Part shown: piece after piece, positions 48,039 through 57,774 of the stretch | How the letters are laid out: each line of letters begins with the position of its first letter | Position numbering within the stretch: the stretch's first letter is position 1 | Assembly: GCF_014697425.1 (NCBI RefSeq) | Contig: NZ_JACJRU010000003.1 | Location: 62,001-126,000, forward strand | Source of the DNA: Nostoc sp. FACHB-110 | GTDB taxonomy: Bacteria > Cyanobacteriota > Cyanobacteriia > Cyanobacteriales > Nostocaceae | Length of the DNA: 64,000 nt | Direction of reading: 5' to 3' | The notes under the pieces: model-generated | The model's database searches: none | Told to the model about the DNA's origin: nothing | The model's input: the letters and a program-made list of their open reading frames with translations, nothing else | Translations under genes and position numbers: made by a program

Positions 48039-49367
48039 ATGGCAAAGCTCAAAATCTCGAAGAAAATTTCCACTGCTTTAATTAATTCCCTCGGTGCGGG
48101 AGTAGTACCAAGATTAGGAGTTGAACATATAGCAGTCGGTCGAGAAAATGAACTTAAAAGCCTGATACAAAACCTCGATGACATTGCAGAAGGTGTAGCA
48201 GCATTTCGCTTTATTATTGGTAACTATGGTTCAGGTAAAAGCTTTATTCTACAAATGATTCGCAACCGTGCAATGGAGCAAGGTTTTGTAGTAGCTGATG
48301 CTGATTTATCCTATGAACGCCGCCTCGCAGGTAGTAACAATGAAGGTCTAGCAACCTATAGAGAATTAATGAGTCATCTTTCCACCAAAACTCGTCCTGA
48401 TGGTGGTGCAATAGTCTCAATTTTAGAAGGTTGGATTAATAAAATTCAGCAAGAAGTTGCTAAAGAAACAAATTTACGCCCTACTGATGAGGGGTTTGAT
48501 GACCAAGTTGAAGCCAAAATTAGAGAAGTAGTTCACTATATTGAAGACTTAGTTCACGGGTTTGATTTTGGTAACGTCATTATTGCTTATTGGCGTGGTT
48601 ATCGGTTAGATGACGATAATTTAAAAAATGCAGCATTGCGTTGGTTACGTGGAGAATTTAACACCAAAACAGAAGCCAAAGCAGCTTTGGGTGTACGTGT
48701 AATTATTGATGATGAAAGTTGGTACGATTACATTAAATTATTAGGCAAATTTGTGGCAGAAATAGGTTACAAAGGTCTTTTAGTTTTATTGGATGAAGCA
48801 GTAAATTTATATCAAATCTCTACTACAGTTACCAGAGAAAAGAATTACAATAGACTGCTAGCAATGTTTAACGATACGATGCAATGCAAAGCCGAGCACT
48901 TAGGTATTTTTATAGGTGGGACAACTAAGTTTTTAGAAGACCAAAATAGAGGTTTATTTGCCGATCAAGCATGGCGTAGACGCACAAAAGAAAGCCGCTT
49001 TGCCACCCAAGCTAATGTTCAAGAGTTTTTAGGGCCTGTAATTCGATTAAACCCGTTGAGTCAAGTAGAAATTTCGACACTTTTACAACGTCTCACAGAA
49101 ATTCATACAACTCACTACGGTACAGAAAAGCCGTTAAATAATAAAGAATTACAAGAGTTTTTACAAGAAATTGTTAACCGATTAGGTGCAGAAGCCTTAC
49201 TAACGCCCGGTGAAATTGTGCGGGATTTTATTAGTGTATTAAATATCCTGCATCAAAATCCTCAAATGTCATTTAAAGAATTAATTCATGGTTCTCAATT
49301 CCAGCCTACAACGGTAGGTAAAACTGTAGGTGTTGATGAAGATGATGCCGCAGAATTTAGTTTGTGA
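48039..49367 (+). CDS. DUF2791 (BrxD-like) P-loop ATPase
   Basis: 442 residues from ATG 48039 (454 from ATG 48003). Near-complete DUF2791: ALINSLGAGVVPRLGVEHIAVGRENEL, Walker A GNYGSGKS (61-68), SYERRLAGSNNEGLATYRELM, a Walker B VLLDEAVNL (Asp252, Glu253), GGTTKFLEDQNRGLFAD, and an end RLGAEALLTPGEIVRDFISVLNIL. The family includes BREX BrxD and ATPases of the TerB_C-linked systems. No BREX methylase, PglZ or helicase is present here, so this is not a BREX locus. Distance from the TerB_C gene is 55-91 bases; probably one operon. Confidence 0.9.
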   Translation: MAKLKISKKISTALINSLGAGVVPRLGVEHIAVGRENELKSLIQNLDDIAEGVAAFRFIIGNYGSGKSFILQMIRNRAMEQGFVVADADLSYERRLAGSNNEGLATYRELMSHLSTKTRPDGGAIVSILEGWINKIQQEVAKETNLRPTDEGFDDQVEAKIREVVHYIEDLVHGFDFGNVIIAYWRGYRLDDDNLKNAALRWLRGEFNTKTEAKAALGVRVIIDDESWYDYIKLLGKFVAEIGYKGLLVLLDEAVNLYQISTTVTREKNYNRLLAMFNDTMQCKAEHLGIFIGGTTKFLEDQNRGLFADQAWRRRTKESRFATQANVQEFLGPVIRLNPLSQVEISTLLQRLTEIHTTHYGTEKPLNNKELQEFLQEIVNRLGAEALLTPGEIVRDFISVLNILHQNPQMSFKELIHGSQFQPTTVGKTVGVDEDDAAEFSL

Positions 49368-49482
49368 TTAATTATTAGACTCTCTGCGCCTGTGCGTGAA
49401 TTATATCCCTATCTCTAGATGAATACCAAAATATGCCTGACCCGTTTATATAAGTAATAATGTAGTCAGCAAAAACTAAAAG

Positions 49483-50349
49483 ATGGAAACAACACAACTA
49501 GGAAAAACAGGTGTATTTGTCAGTGCAATTGGTTTGGGTGGAATGCCGATGTCGGTATATAATCGTCCTCCAGAAGCCCAATCAATTGAAGTTATTCATC
49601 GGGCTTTAGATTTAGGTATCACCTTTATTGATACGGCTGACTCTTACTGCAAGGATGAATCAGATAAGCACCACAACGAGAAATTAATTCATCAAGCACT
49701 TACTAGCTATCAAGGTGATGTAAGTCATGTAATTGTCGCCACCAAAGGCGGTTTGATGCGTCCCAATGGTAACTGGGTAAATAATGGCAACCCACAACAT
49801 CTACGTGAGACTATTCGTGTCAGCTTTGAGGCTTTGGGAGGCAAAACACCTATCGATTTGTGGCAATATCATTCCCCAGATCCGCAATATACTATTGAGG
49901 AGTCCCTTGCACCTGTCAAAGAAGCCGTAGATAAAGGTTTGATTCGGTTTGTGGGTGTGTCTAACTTCTCGGTAGAACAAATTAAAAAGGCGCGGGATGT
50001 GGTGGATATTGTTTCAGTGCAGAATCAATATAGCCCGTGGCAAAGACAGCCAGAAACTGATGGTGTGTTGCACTACTGTGAACAAGAAGGATTAACTTTT
50101 TTGCCTTGGAGTCCTTTTGGTGGCCGTCGTCGCCATCAAGATTTGCAAGATATTGCAGCGATCGCCCAACTAGCCAAAGCCAAAGGTGTATCGGTATACT
50201 GTATTGTGTTGGCGTGGTTACGTTCTAAATCACCCAGTATCTTACCAATTCCTGGCGCCAGCAAAATTTCCAGCATTGAAGACTCGATACGCGCCGTTGA
50301 TATTAAACTTTCGCCAGCAGAAATTCAAAAAATCGATCAAGCAACGTAA
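49483..50349 (+). CDS. Aldo/keto reductase
   Basis: 288 residues, NADPH-dependent AKR barrel. Catalytic set: Asp50ish in DTADSY (Tyr follows), Lys in VIVATKGG and His in LWQYHSPDP. The cofactor site is PIPGASKISSIEDS. Substrate unknown; it is close to the YajO/IolS-type branch. It is 115 bases after the DUF2791 gene and probably independent. Confidence 0.92.
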   Translation: METTQLGKTGVFVSAIGLGGMPMSVYNRPPEAQSIEVIHRALDLGITFIDTADSYCKDESDKHHNEKLIHQALTSYQGDVSHVIVATKGGLMRPNGNWVNNGNPQHLRETIRVSFEALGGKTPIDLWQYHSPDPQYTIEESLAPVKEAVDKGLIRFVGVSNFSVEQIKKARDVVDIVSVQNQYSPWQRQPETDGVLHYCEQEGLTFLPWSPFGGRRRHQDLQDIAAIAQLAKAKGVSVYCIVLAWLRSKSPSILPIPGASKISSIEDSIRAVDIKLSPAEIQKIDQAT

Positions 50350-50477
50350 TTTCAGAAATAAACTTCAAGGGGCGTTAAAATCTGTTCCCATTTCCCTACT
50401 ATAAATTCAATCTTCCATAATGTATCTCTAGTTACTCAATTTGGGGTAAGATCAAAAGCCTGCCAATAAATAATTGA

Positions 50478-51500
<1,023 letters not shown>

Positions 51501-51524
51501 ACTTATCCCACATTCTATAATTTT

Positions 51525-51552
51525 AGAGACGCGAAATTTCGCGTCTCTATTT
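51525..51552 (+). terminator. ilvC terminator
   Basis: Perfect 12-base palindromic stem (AGAGACGCGAAA / TTTCGCGTCTCT) followed by ATTTATATTT, 25 bases after ilvC. The same palindrome type recurs at 58919 and 60322. Confidence 0.8.
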
Positions 51553-51599
51553 ATATTTCATCTCTGGTAAATCTTTTTTTAGTAATTAATCCTGTAACT

Positions 51600-51735
51600 C
51601 AATACAGTTCAGTTAAGGCAACAACTTAGACTGGTGTAGGTTGGGTGGAGGAACGGAACCCAACATTGACGCATACTTTGTTGGGTTACGCTATCGCTAC
51701 ACCCAACCTACTATTCTCTTAACTGAACCGTATTG
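51600..51735. mobile_element. 136-bp MITE with 18-bp inverted ends and 10-bp target duplication
   Basis: Ends CAATACAGTTCAGTTAAG / CTTAACTGAACCGTATTG match at 17 of 18 positions. Identical TCCTGTAACT copies flank it (51590-51599 and 51736-51745), a clear target duplication. Inside is a second palindrome, gtaggttgggtg / cacccaacctac. No transposase. It inserted into the 3' part of the small minus-strand gene at 51697-51936 and supplies its last 12 codons and stop. Confidence 0.88.
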
Positions 51736-51936
51736 TCCTGTAACTGTCACTCCATGTTCAAAAACATTACGAATCATGGCAGTGCGTTTAATTAAAAAAT
51801 AACCTGATAAAAATGCCAGGGGAATCGTTACAACAAAGAAGAAAGCAACTATACAACCAACAGTTAGCAAAAACAGCAACAAAGACCAATAATCAGTACC
51901 TACAACTCGCCAAAATGAAGGTTGTTTCATAGTCAT
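51697..51936 (-). CDS. Small two-helix membrane protein with MITE-derived C-terminus
   Basis: 79 residues. Two hydrophobic segments (about 17-48) and RTAMIRNVFEHGVTVTG look like the N-terminal half of a DUF3592-like protein. After VTG the residues (QYGSVKRIVGWV) and the stop are read from the inserted element. Removing the element and one target copy restores LITKKRFTRDEI before a stop, so even the parent was shorter than a full DUF3592-like protein. It is likely a decaying gene. The family call is tentative. Confidence 0.6.
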   Translation of the reverse strand: MTMKQPSFWRVVGTDYWSLLLFLLTVGCIVAFFFVVTIPLAFLSGYFLIKRTAMIRNVFEHGVTVTGQYGSVKRIVGWV

Positions 51937-51962
51937 CTCACTTCATAATCATCTTCATCTAA

Positions 51963-52199
51963 TTAGTTACGTTTTTGTGATAACCGTTCTTGCTTGTGGC
52001 TTTTTACAGTGAGTAACCACTTTTGACCAACATCTGTGAAAATTTGAATTTCTTCATTAGTTAAAAATTGATTTTCCGGCTCTGAAGCTAGAATATAAGC
52101 TAATTTAGCTGCTTTTTCCGACTCTACGCCATATTTCACCAATTCTGTCTGAAATAAATGTTCTTTCGCTTTCACCAAAATCGCAATTTGTCGTGGCAT
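51963..52199 (-). CDS. Small protein of unknown function
   Basis: 78 residues, mostly helical and charged: MPRQIAILVKAKEHLFQTEL at the start and FLTNEEIQIFTDVGQKWL near the end. No membrane segment or known motif. It lies 26 bases upstream of the MITE-damaged gene on the same strand, so the two were probably co-transcribed. Confidence 0.6.
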   Translation of the reverse strand: MPRQIAILVKAKEHLFQTELVKYGVESEKAAKLAYILASEPENQFLTNEEIQIFTDVGQKWLLTVKSHKQERLSQKRN

Positions 52200-52669
52200 A
52201 AATTGTTATTTTTTCCAGCTAATAATTGTGAAAATTCAGAGATTTATTTTTAATTATGCAAATAAGTTGCATAACTACAAACATTAGGAGATATATATTT
52301 AATTATCGAAAAAATTAGACAATTTTATTTCTTCACTTCTTTGTTAGATATCATAAAAGTGTCTGATTTTTTTAGGGGAAAATTCAAAAAGTATGAGCTT
52401 TTAAAAAGTTCTACTTTATATTACTGAGGCTATATTCTAATGTAAGCAGCAAATACACTGTTTTTTAGTGATGCATAGAGGTATGATATCAGTAGTTTTG
52501 CGTTAACTCAGATCACTCTAGATATTGGATTTTAGTAAGTGTGATTAATACGCTTTTTAGTCCTTTATCTGTCACAATTCTTGTTCAAATTAAACCTAGC
52601 ACTCACACATTTATTACCAAACTTTTCGCCATTAGAAAAAATCTCAGTAATTTCATCTAAACTGCTTTT
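52200..52669. other. 470-bp AT-rich intergenic region
   Basis: Divergent promoter region before the EndoU-like gene. No repeat, terminator or short gene recognised. Confidence 0.35.
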
Positions 52670-53491
52670 ATGAACACAAAAATATCATCTGTAACACTAC
52701 TTGCTTCCCTACATATATTAGTATTAACTGGCTTTATAGGATTACAAAATACTGTTTCTGCTCAGGCTCAATCTAATCAATTATTGCCATTTTTTGACGA
52801 TGTTGATAACCCAGTTCCTGTTCACTTTCCCAGAGGACAGAAATTAGACATCACACCAAAACCACCAACACTCAATTCCTTTGATGAAGCTGTTTTAAAA
52901 ACCTGTGGCCCCATCGGTACAAAGGTGAGTCCGGCTCAATTTAAACAATTATTATCTTCTCACCCACAGGTACTACAAAAAATTCAGCAAGCCAGTGACG
53001 GAGAACTACGTCCTGGCAGACGCAAGCCAGACCAATTTCTCGCAGATTTAACCAATATATGGTCTAAACAACGGGGATTTACACATATTTTTTGTGGAGA
53101 AATCTATAACGCTAATGATATTGGTGGCTTACATTTTTATGGTAGATATTTACAATTACAACAACAAGGAATTGGCGGTAGGCTACCAAATAATTCCAGA
53201 CGAGAAGAAGTTGTACCTGGTGTAATTTACACAATGGGAGTAGTAATTCAACAACAAAATAGTAGAGTTACAGATGTCATTAAAGGCTATGGCTATCTGA
53301 GCAATGCTGAAGAAATGCTCACAGATGCAACCAGAGCATTTAAGCGTCAAGGCAATAAAGAAGGAGCCTGTATTTATAATGTCCTTGACCAAGACACAAA
53401 AGTAACTTTTCCTACAGTTTTTGTCAGGAAAGATAAGGCAATTGTTACATTTTATCCTGATGCGACTCCCCAAGGCGCAAGGTGTAGATAA
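52670..53491 (+). CDS. Exported EndoU (XendoU)-like ribonuclease
   Basis: 273 residues with a Sec signal peptide (about 1-33, hydrophobic core LLASLHILVLTGFIGL, cleavage near SAQAQ). The C-terminal half matches the EndoU catalytic pattern: GFTHIFCGEI (His139, Glu144) and GGLHFYGRYLQ (His155). Spacings His-5-Glu and His-16-His equal those of Xenopus XendoU (His162, Glu167, His178). Lys205 in VIKGYGYLSNAEEML is the candidate third residue. EndoU enzymes cut single-stranded RNA after uridine; bacterial members are often toxins in contact or secretion systems. No delivery domain or immunity gene is visible. The activity is an inference. Confidence 0.8.
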   Translation: MNTKISSVTLLASLHILVLTGFIGLQNTVSAQAQSNQLLPFFDDVDNPVPVHFPRGQKLDITPKPPTLNSFDEAVLKTCGPIGTKVSPAQFKQLLSSHPQVLQKIQQASDGELRPGRRKPDQFLADLTNIWSKQRGFTHIFCGEIYNANDIGGLHFYGRYLQLQQQGIGGRLPNNSRREEVVPGVIYTMGVVIQQQNSRVTDVIKGYGYLSNAEEMLTDATRAFKRQGNKEGACIYNVLDQDTKVTFPTVFVRKDKAIVTFYPDATPQGARCR

Positions 53492-53684
53492 TAGTTCATA
53501 CCCAGTTGTAGTCTCAGTACCTCGTCCGGCTTTAGAAGCTTCTGTTCCTAGTTTAGTAGAGTTATTTGATGGGGTAGAAGATACAAAGGTAAGAAATGAA
53601 TGGCAAAAAGCTGCGATCGCAGCTTTATGCTTAATTTTAGTCGTCGATGCCCGTCAACGAGATAGAGCCTCGATTGCAGCTTAA
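53489..53684 (+). pseudogene. Orphan coding-like tail in the next frame
   Basis: Immediately at the EndoU stop, the +1 frame continues for about 65 codons with coding-like composition (PVVVSVPRPALEASVPSLVELF ... TKVRNEWQKAAIAA) to a TAA. It has no start codon of its own other than a distant TTG at 53421 inside the EndoU gene. It may be the end of a lost or frame-shifted gene. Family not recognised. Confidence 0.35.
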
Positions 53685-53698
53685 TTATTCAAATAAAT

Positions 53699-53725
53699 AG
53701 GGACACAGCGTTACTGCGTCCCTAA
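53699..53725. terminator. Bidirectional terminator between EndoU region and pilQ
   Basis: agggac / gtccct with an inner cag/ctg stem, followed by AAAAA (T-run on the minus strand). It can serve the converging transcripts. Confidence 0.65.
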
Positions 53726-53762
53726 AAAGTAAATTGATTCTACACACTGGAAAACACAAAAC

Positions 53763-56183
53763 TTATCGCTTAGGTAAACTTAAGCCACGGCGCTCAAGAA
53801 TTTGCCGTACCTCTGGGCTAGGAGTATAGTTATAGCCGTAAGAAGAATTTTCCGAATCATCCATCACTTGAGGTGTGAGCAACACAATTACCTCATTACG
53901 TTGATTACTCTTGTTGGTTTTTCTAAACAGCGAACCAATCAGTGGTAAATCACCTAAGATAGGAATTTTAGAGACGCTAACTCTATCTTGGTCTTGAATA
54001 ATACCTGAGAGAATTAATGTTTGACCATCACGCAAACGAATCAAGCCAGAAGTAAGAGAGCGTTCAGAAACTAAAATAATTTGTCCATTTCCTGTATCTG
54101 CAGAACCTGAGGGTGAACTGACAGTAGGCGCAACCGATAAAGAGACAAATCCATTATCGTCAATTCGCTCAATTTTGACGTTTAAAGTTAAGCCAACTTT
54201 TTGTTTATCCACTTGTCTTTCGGTTCTCGAACCACCTGCATTGTCAGTAGTTTGGATAGTAATGTTTCCTACTACTTCTTGGGTTAAGTTGACAAGAGCT
54301 TGTTGACCTTCTTGGACAATTAAAGTCGGGTCAGTCAAAATCTTGGCGTTCCCACTTGTGACTTGAGCTTGCAAACTAGCTAGAAAACGTTTAGGAAACT
54401 GGTATAAAGTCGGCAAAGAGGTAGTCGCTGTACCCAGAGTACCTTGGGTAACAGTAGATGAGCCATCGGAGTTTCTGGTGATAACTGTGTCTGTTGCTGG
54501 TGTAATACTAGTAAAACCCGGTTGTAAAGGATTTCCACTAGGTGCAATAGGTTGATAGAAAGTAGCCGAACCAGGATTGGCAATTCTAGTAATGTTACCG
54601 TTGGTATCTACGACTATCGTACCTGGGCTAGTTCCGGGAATAGATACAGTATTATTAGGATCTAAAAATGGTGTTCCTGTAATTGGGTTTTTAATTACTG
54701 GTGTACTGGTGACACTACTTGCCGCTTCAGAACTGGTAGCTGGACGAGAACCACCAAAGTTAAAAGATGCCGCACCACCATCATTCACAAAAAAGTTGTT
54801 GCCAACACCAAAGGAAAAACTAGTATTACTGTTATGTGTGTTTAAAAGGTTAACATCGATAATCTTGACGTTAACTGCCACTTGACGACGACGAACATCT
54901 AACTGAGTTAGTTGTGCGATCGCCATATCAATCTGTTTCGCCGGGCCAATCAAAGTTATAGAATTAGTACGTTCATCTCCTAAGGCCTGTAGACCTCGTA
55001 GTAAAGGTGTTGTGTATTTAGACTCTTCCAGTGATAGACGTTCAATTTTAGTTTCTGTAGTTGTCTGACTTTGAGTCACTGGGGTAGCACCATTCCCTAC
55101 AGGTATAGCAGTTACGTTAGTCACCTGCCTTTCTCGGCTGACTGCACTTTCCGCACCCATCCCCACTAAAAAGTTCAACGCCACACCCACATTGACCTGA
55201 TTAAGTCGCAGACTACGCACAACAACATCGCGGGTAGAATTCGGTAGCTTCGGCCCAACAAAAACTGTACGGCCATTACGGTTAGCTTCTAAACCACTCA
55301 AACGCAAGACATAGTTAAACACATCTTGCACTGGCTCGTTTTCTATATCCAAAGAAATTGTTTGGCCTGCCTGTCCATTAGCAGGAGCTTGCTGACCTGA
55401 TGGGTCTGAACTGATATAAGCCAAGTTCAAATTAGCCGCACGCGCCAACAAAGACAAAACCTCGCGTACTGGTGCATCTCTTAACACCAGTCTAGGAACA
55501 CGTTCTTGTGTTCCTAAATCAATTACACTCGGCGATGCATCTGTAGTCGAAACTGCAATATCTCCTACTGGCGGGGCAACCGCTCTTGGTAAAAAAGGCG
55601 GAGCTTGGTTTGCTGGTTGACCAGGGCCAGCAACTTGAGCAGGTCTACCATCAATAGTAATTTCCGGGTTAGGAACGAGAACATCTGGCTTTTGATTGGG
55701 TTGAACTGGCACTGGCACATTTGTAGATGGCGCAGCTGGTGTTGTCGGCGTTGGGACTGATGCTGTAGTACCTGCCGATGGTGTAAAAGCCAGAGTAATT
55801 CTGTCATCTTTGCGCGCCACAGGTTGACCACTGGGTGCATTGTTACTACCTGTGACTATGACCCGAATACTATTAGCATCCAACTGAGTAACCTCAACAG
55901 ACGCAATTCCTGGTGCTGGGTTGTCTTGCCGAAAACTCTTACCTTGAGGCAGGCGCAGTTGGGCGTTAATAATATCCGAAACTAAAGCTTTCCCTCGTTT
56001 CGTGGTGAATACTTGGGGGCGAGAACCTGAAGATGTTTTTAAAACAACACTAATACCACCATCAACAGGATTTAGCTTGACTTCATTAACTTGAGTAACC
56101 TGCGCCCACACTGGTTGAGCTGCTAAAAATGTCAAAGCAGCACCCAATATTAAGCTATTACCGTGAAGCTGTTTCACGTTCAT
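53763..56183 (-). CDS. pilQ: Type IV pilus secretin PilQ
   Basis: 806 residues. Signal peptide (LILGAALTFLAAQPVWA), an AMIN peptidoglycan-binding domain (about 30-135), a Pro/Thr linker (about 135-205), secretin/TonB short N-terminal domain (about 230-300) and N domains (about 310-440), a Ser/Gly/Thr-rich insert (about 455-590), and the secretin barrel (about 595-770) with LIRLRDGQTLILSGII and IPILGDLPLIGSLFR. It forms the outer-membrane channel for the pilus. It is the last gene of pilMNOQ; 58 bases separate it from pilO. PilP is absent, as is normal in cyanobacteria. Confidence 0.96.
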   Translation of the reverse strand: MNVKQLHGNSLILGAALTFLAAQPVWAQVTQVNEVKLNPVDGGISVVLKTSSGSRPQVFTTKRGKALVSDIINAQLRLPQGKSFRQDNPAPGIASVEVTQLDANSIRVIVTGSNNAPSGQPVARKDDRITLAFTPSAGTTASVPTPTTPAAPSTNVPVPVQPNQKPDVLVPNPEITIDGRPAQVAGPGQPANQAPPFLPRAVAPPVGDIAVSTTDASPSVIDLGTQERVPRLVLRDAPVREVLSLLARAANLNLAYISSDPSGQQAPANGQAGQTISLDIENEPVQDVFNYVLRLSGLEANRNGRTVFVGPKLPNSTRDVVVRSLRLNQVNVGVALNFLVGMGAESAVSRERQVTNVTAIPVGNGATPVTQSQTTTETKIERLSLEESKYTTPLLRGLQALGDERTNSITLIGPAKQIDMAIAQLTQLDVRRRQVAVNVKIIDVNLLNTHNSNTSFSFGVGNNFFVNDGGAASFNFGGSRPATSSEAASSVTSTPVIKNPITGTPFLDPNNTVSIPGTSPGTIVVDTNGNITRIANPGSATFYQPIAPSGNPLQPGFTSITPATDTVITRNSDGSSTVTQGTLGTATTSLPTLYQFPKRFLASLQAQVTSGNAKILTDPTLIVQEGQQALVNLTQEVVGNITIQTTDNAGGSRTERQVDKQKVGLTLNVKIERIDDNGFVSLSVAPTVSSPSGSADTGNGQIILVSERSLTSGLIRLRDGQTLILSGIIQDQDRVSVSKIPILGDLPLIGSLFRKTNKSNQRNEVIVLLTPQVMDDSENSSYGYNYTPSPEVRQILERRGLSLPKR

Positions 56184-56241
56184 TCCTCACTTTATCAACA
56201 TTTTTAAGCAACACTATTTGAGATTTCACTCCGTACTTTCA

Positions 56242-57009
56242 CTACTTCTTCGGAGCCGCTTTAGCAGCCACCGCCGCGATTTCTTCTGGTGTCATTGGGA
56301 TTAAAGCTTGTAGTTGAAAGGATGTAGTAATTGGTGCAGGCCCTCTTCGGCGTACTAATTTACCTGCTGGGTTACTATTTTGTACAGGAGACAATACAGA
56401 TCGATAATCTTTAACTATTAATAAAGGCTGTAAACGCTCTATATTACGCAGAATAGATTGTGTTTGTTCATAAGTGCCGACAATTTCGACATTAATGTTT
56501 AGACTTTTGAGCTTGCCATTCACTCCTGTACCTAAAGAGCCATCTATCACTGGTTCGGCTGTCTCTGTCGCTGGGGTAAACTTCTGGAGTTTGGCTTTGA
56601 CAGCATTCGGCGGAACTTGAGTATTACCAGACTCAACTAAGCGATTTAAATCCAATAACAAAGTATTTAAAGTCTTTTCATCAGCAAATAAACCCAAAAC
56701 TTGAACTTTTTGTTGTTTTGCCTGGGCTAAGTCTTGTTTTACTTTATCTACCTGTTTGATGATGGCTTTTTTTTGGTCAATTTGACCTTGCAAATCTGAA
56801 GTTTTTGCTTGCTGCTGTTGATAGTTTTCCCAAGCAGGCATCACCAGGTTGAGAACGATAAACAAAGCTCCCCCCAGTCCTACTACTCCAGCTATTAATC
56901 CAATGATTTTTGGGGTAAAGCTAATGCCAAAAATCACAGGATAGGGTGACGCGCCTGAATCAAATTCCCCACCTTGGTCTGCAAAATTGATATCTTCACT
57001 CAGCGTCAT
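56242..57009 (-). CDS. pilO: Type IV pilus assembly protein PilO
   Basis: 255 residues. One membrane helix (about 32-57, IIGLIAGVVGLGGALFIVLNLV), a coiled coil (about 60-105), then a ferredoxin-like periplasmic domain (about 110-225) ending in an Ala/Pro/Lys-rich tail. It aligns the inner-membrane platform with PilQ. The start ATG overlaps the pilN stop by four bases (ATGA), so the two are translationally coupled. Confidence 0.92.
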   Translation of the reverse strand: MTLSEDINFADQGGEFDSGASPYPVIFGISFTPKIIGLIAGVVGLGGALFIVLNLVMPAWENYQQQQAKTSDLQGQIDQKKAIIKQVDKVKQDLAQAKQQKVQVLGLFADEKTLNTLLLDLNRLVESGNTQVPPNAVKAKLQKFTPATETAEPVIDGSLGTGVNGKLKSLNINVEIVGTYEQTQSILRNIERLQPLLIVKDYRSVLSPVQNSNPAGKLVRRRGPAPITTSFQLQALIPMTPEEIAAVAAKAAPKK

Positions 57010-57770
57010 TTTGGGATGACTCCTGTTTGTTGCATAGTGCGAATTCGAGCTACTAGTCCTACCGTGCCTTTTTGCTCTAACTCCCGAGTTAATTCAGAAG
57101 CGGGAACATCACTTAAACTCGATTGGATAGTGTATTTAACTACTTGTGGCGGTTTAACGATAACTTGAGATGTAGATGCAGACGGCGGTAGTGGGACATC
57201 TACTAAGTTTGCTGAAATAATCTTGCTTTCGGAAGACTTTAAAAATTGAGACTGTTGCAGACTTAATAAAAAATCATTGACATCGTTAAACGAGCGAGCT
57301 AATCCACTAATTTTGATCCCACCAGCTGGATTAGGTGAGGGTTTTCCTTGTAGTCCTGGCGTAGGCGGTAATTGTTCAACGTTCTCAATTTGAACTGAGC
57401 CTGGAATGCGATCGCGCAAATCTTGTAACATTGCTGACCAAGGACGAATCTCGTCAAATACAGTCACCAAACTTTGGGTTTCTGCTTTAACTGCGTTCGT
57501 TTCATCCTTAATTTTGTCAATGTTGCCAATTTCTGTATCTAATTGCTTGACCTGTTGTTCTAGTTGTGATACTGTCTGCTCTAGTTCGCCATTTTTCATT
57601 TGCAGCATCCACCAACCAGCCCCAGCTGCAATAGGTAAGCATAAGCCTAAGCCTGCTCCTAAAATAATTGGTCTGGTATCACCAGGTTGAAGTTTATTAC
57701 CACCTTTTTTTTCACTCTTATTTTGATAAATTGGGCGGTCTTTAAGAAAGTTAATATCTAGACTATACAT
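57006..57770 (-). CDS. pilN: Type IV pilus assembly protein PilN
   Basis: 254 residues. N-terminal MYSLDINFLKDRP is the PilM-binding motif, followed by one membrane helix (about 33-57), a coiled coil (about 57-100) and a periplasmic ferredoxin-like domain (about 105-190), with a longer C-terminal tail than in Proteobacteria. It starts 4 bases after pilM. Confidence 0.94.
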   Translation of the reverse strand: MYSLDINFLKDRPIYQNKSEKKGGNKLQPGDTRPIILGAGLGLCLPIAAGAGWWMLQMKNGELEQTVSQLEQQVKQLDTEIGNIDKIKDETNAVKAETQSLVTVFDEIRPWSAMLQDLRDRIPGSVQIENVEQLPPTPGLQGKPSPNPAGGIKISGLARSFNDVNDFLLSLQQSQFLKSSESKIISANLVDVPLPPSASTSQVIVKPPQVVKYTIQSSLSDVPASELTRELEQKGTVGLVARIRTMQQTGVIPK

Positions 57771-57774
57771 ACTG

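Noticed and set aside
48039..49367. Full BREX defence locus around the BrxD-like gene
   Set aside because: No brxA/B/C, pglX methylase, pglZ or helicase gene is present on either side.
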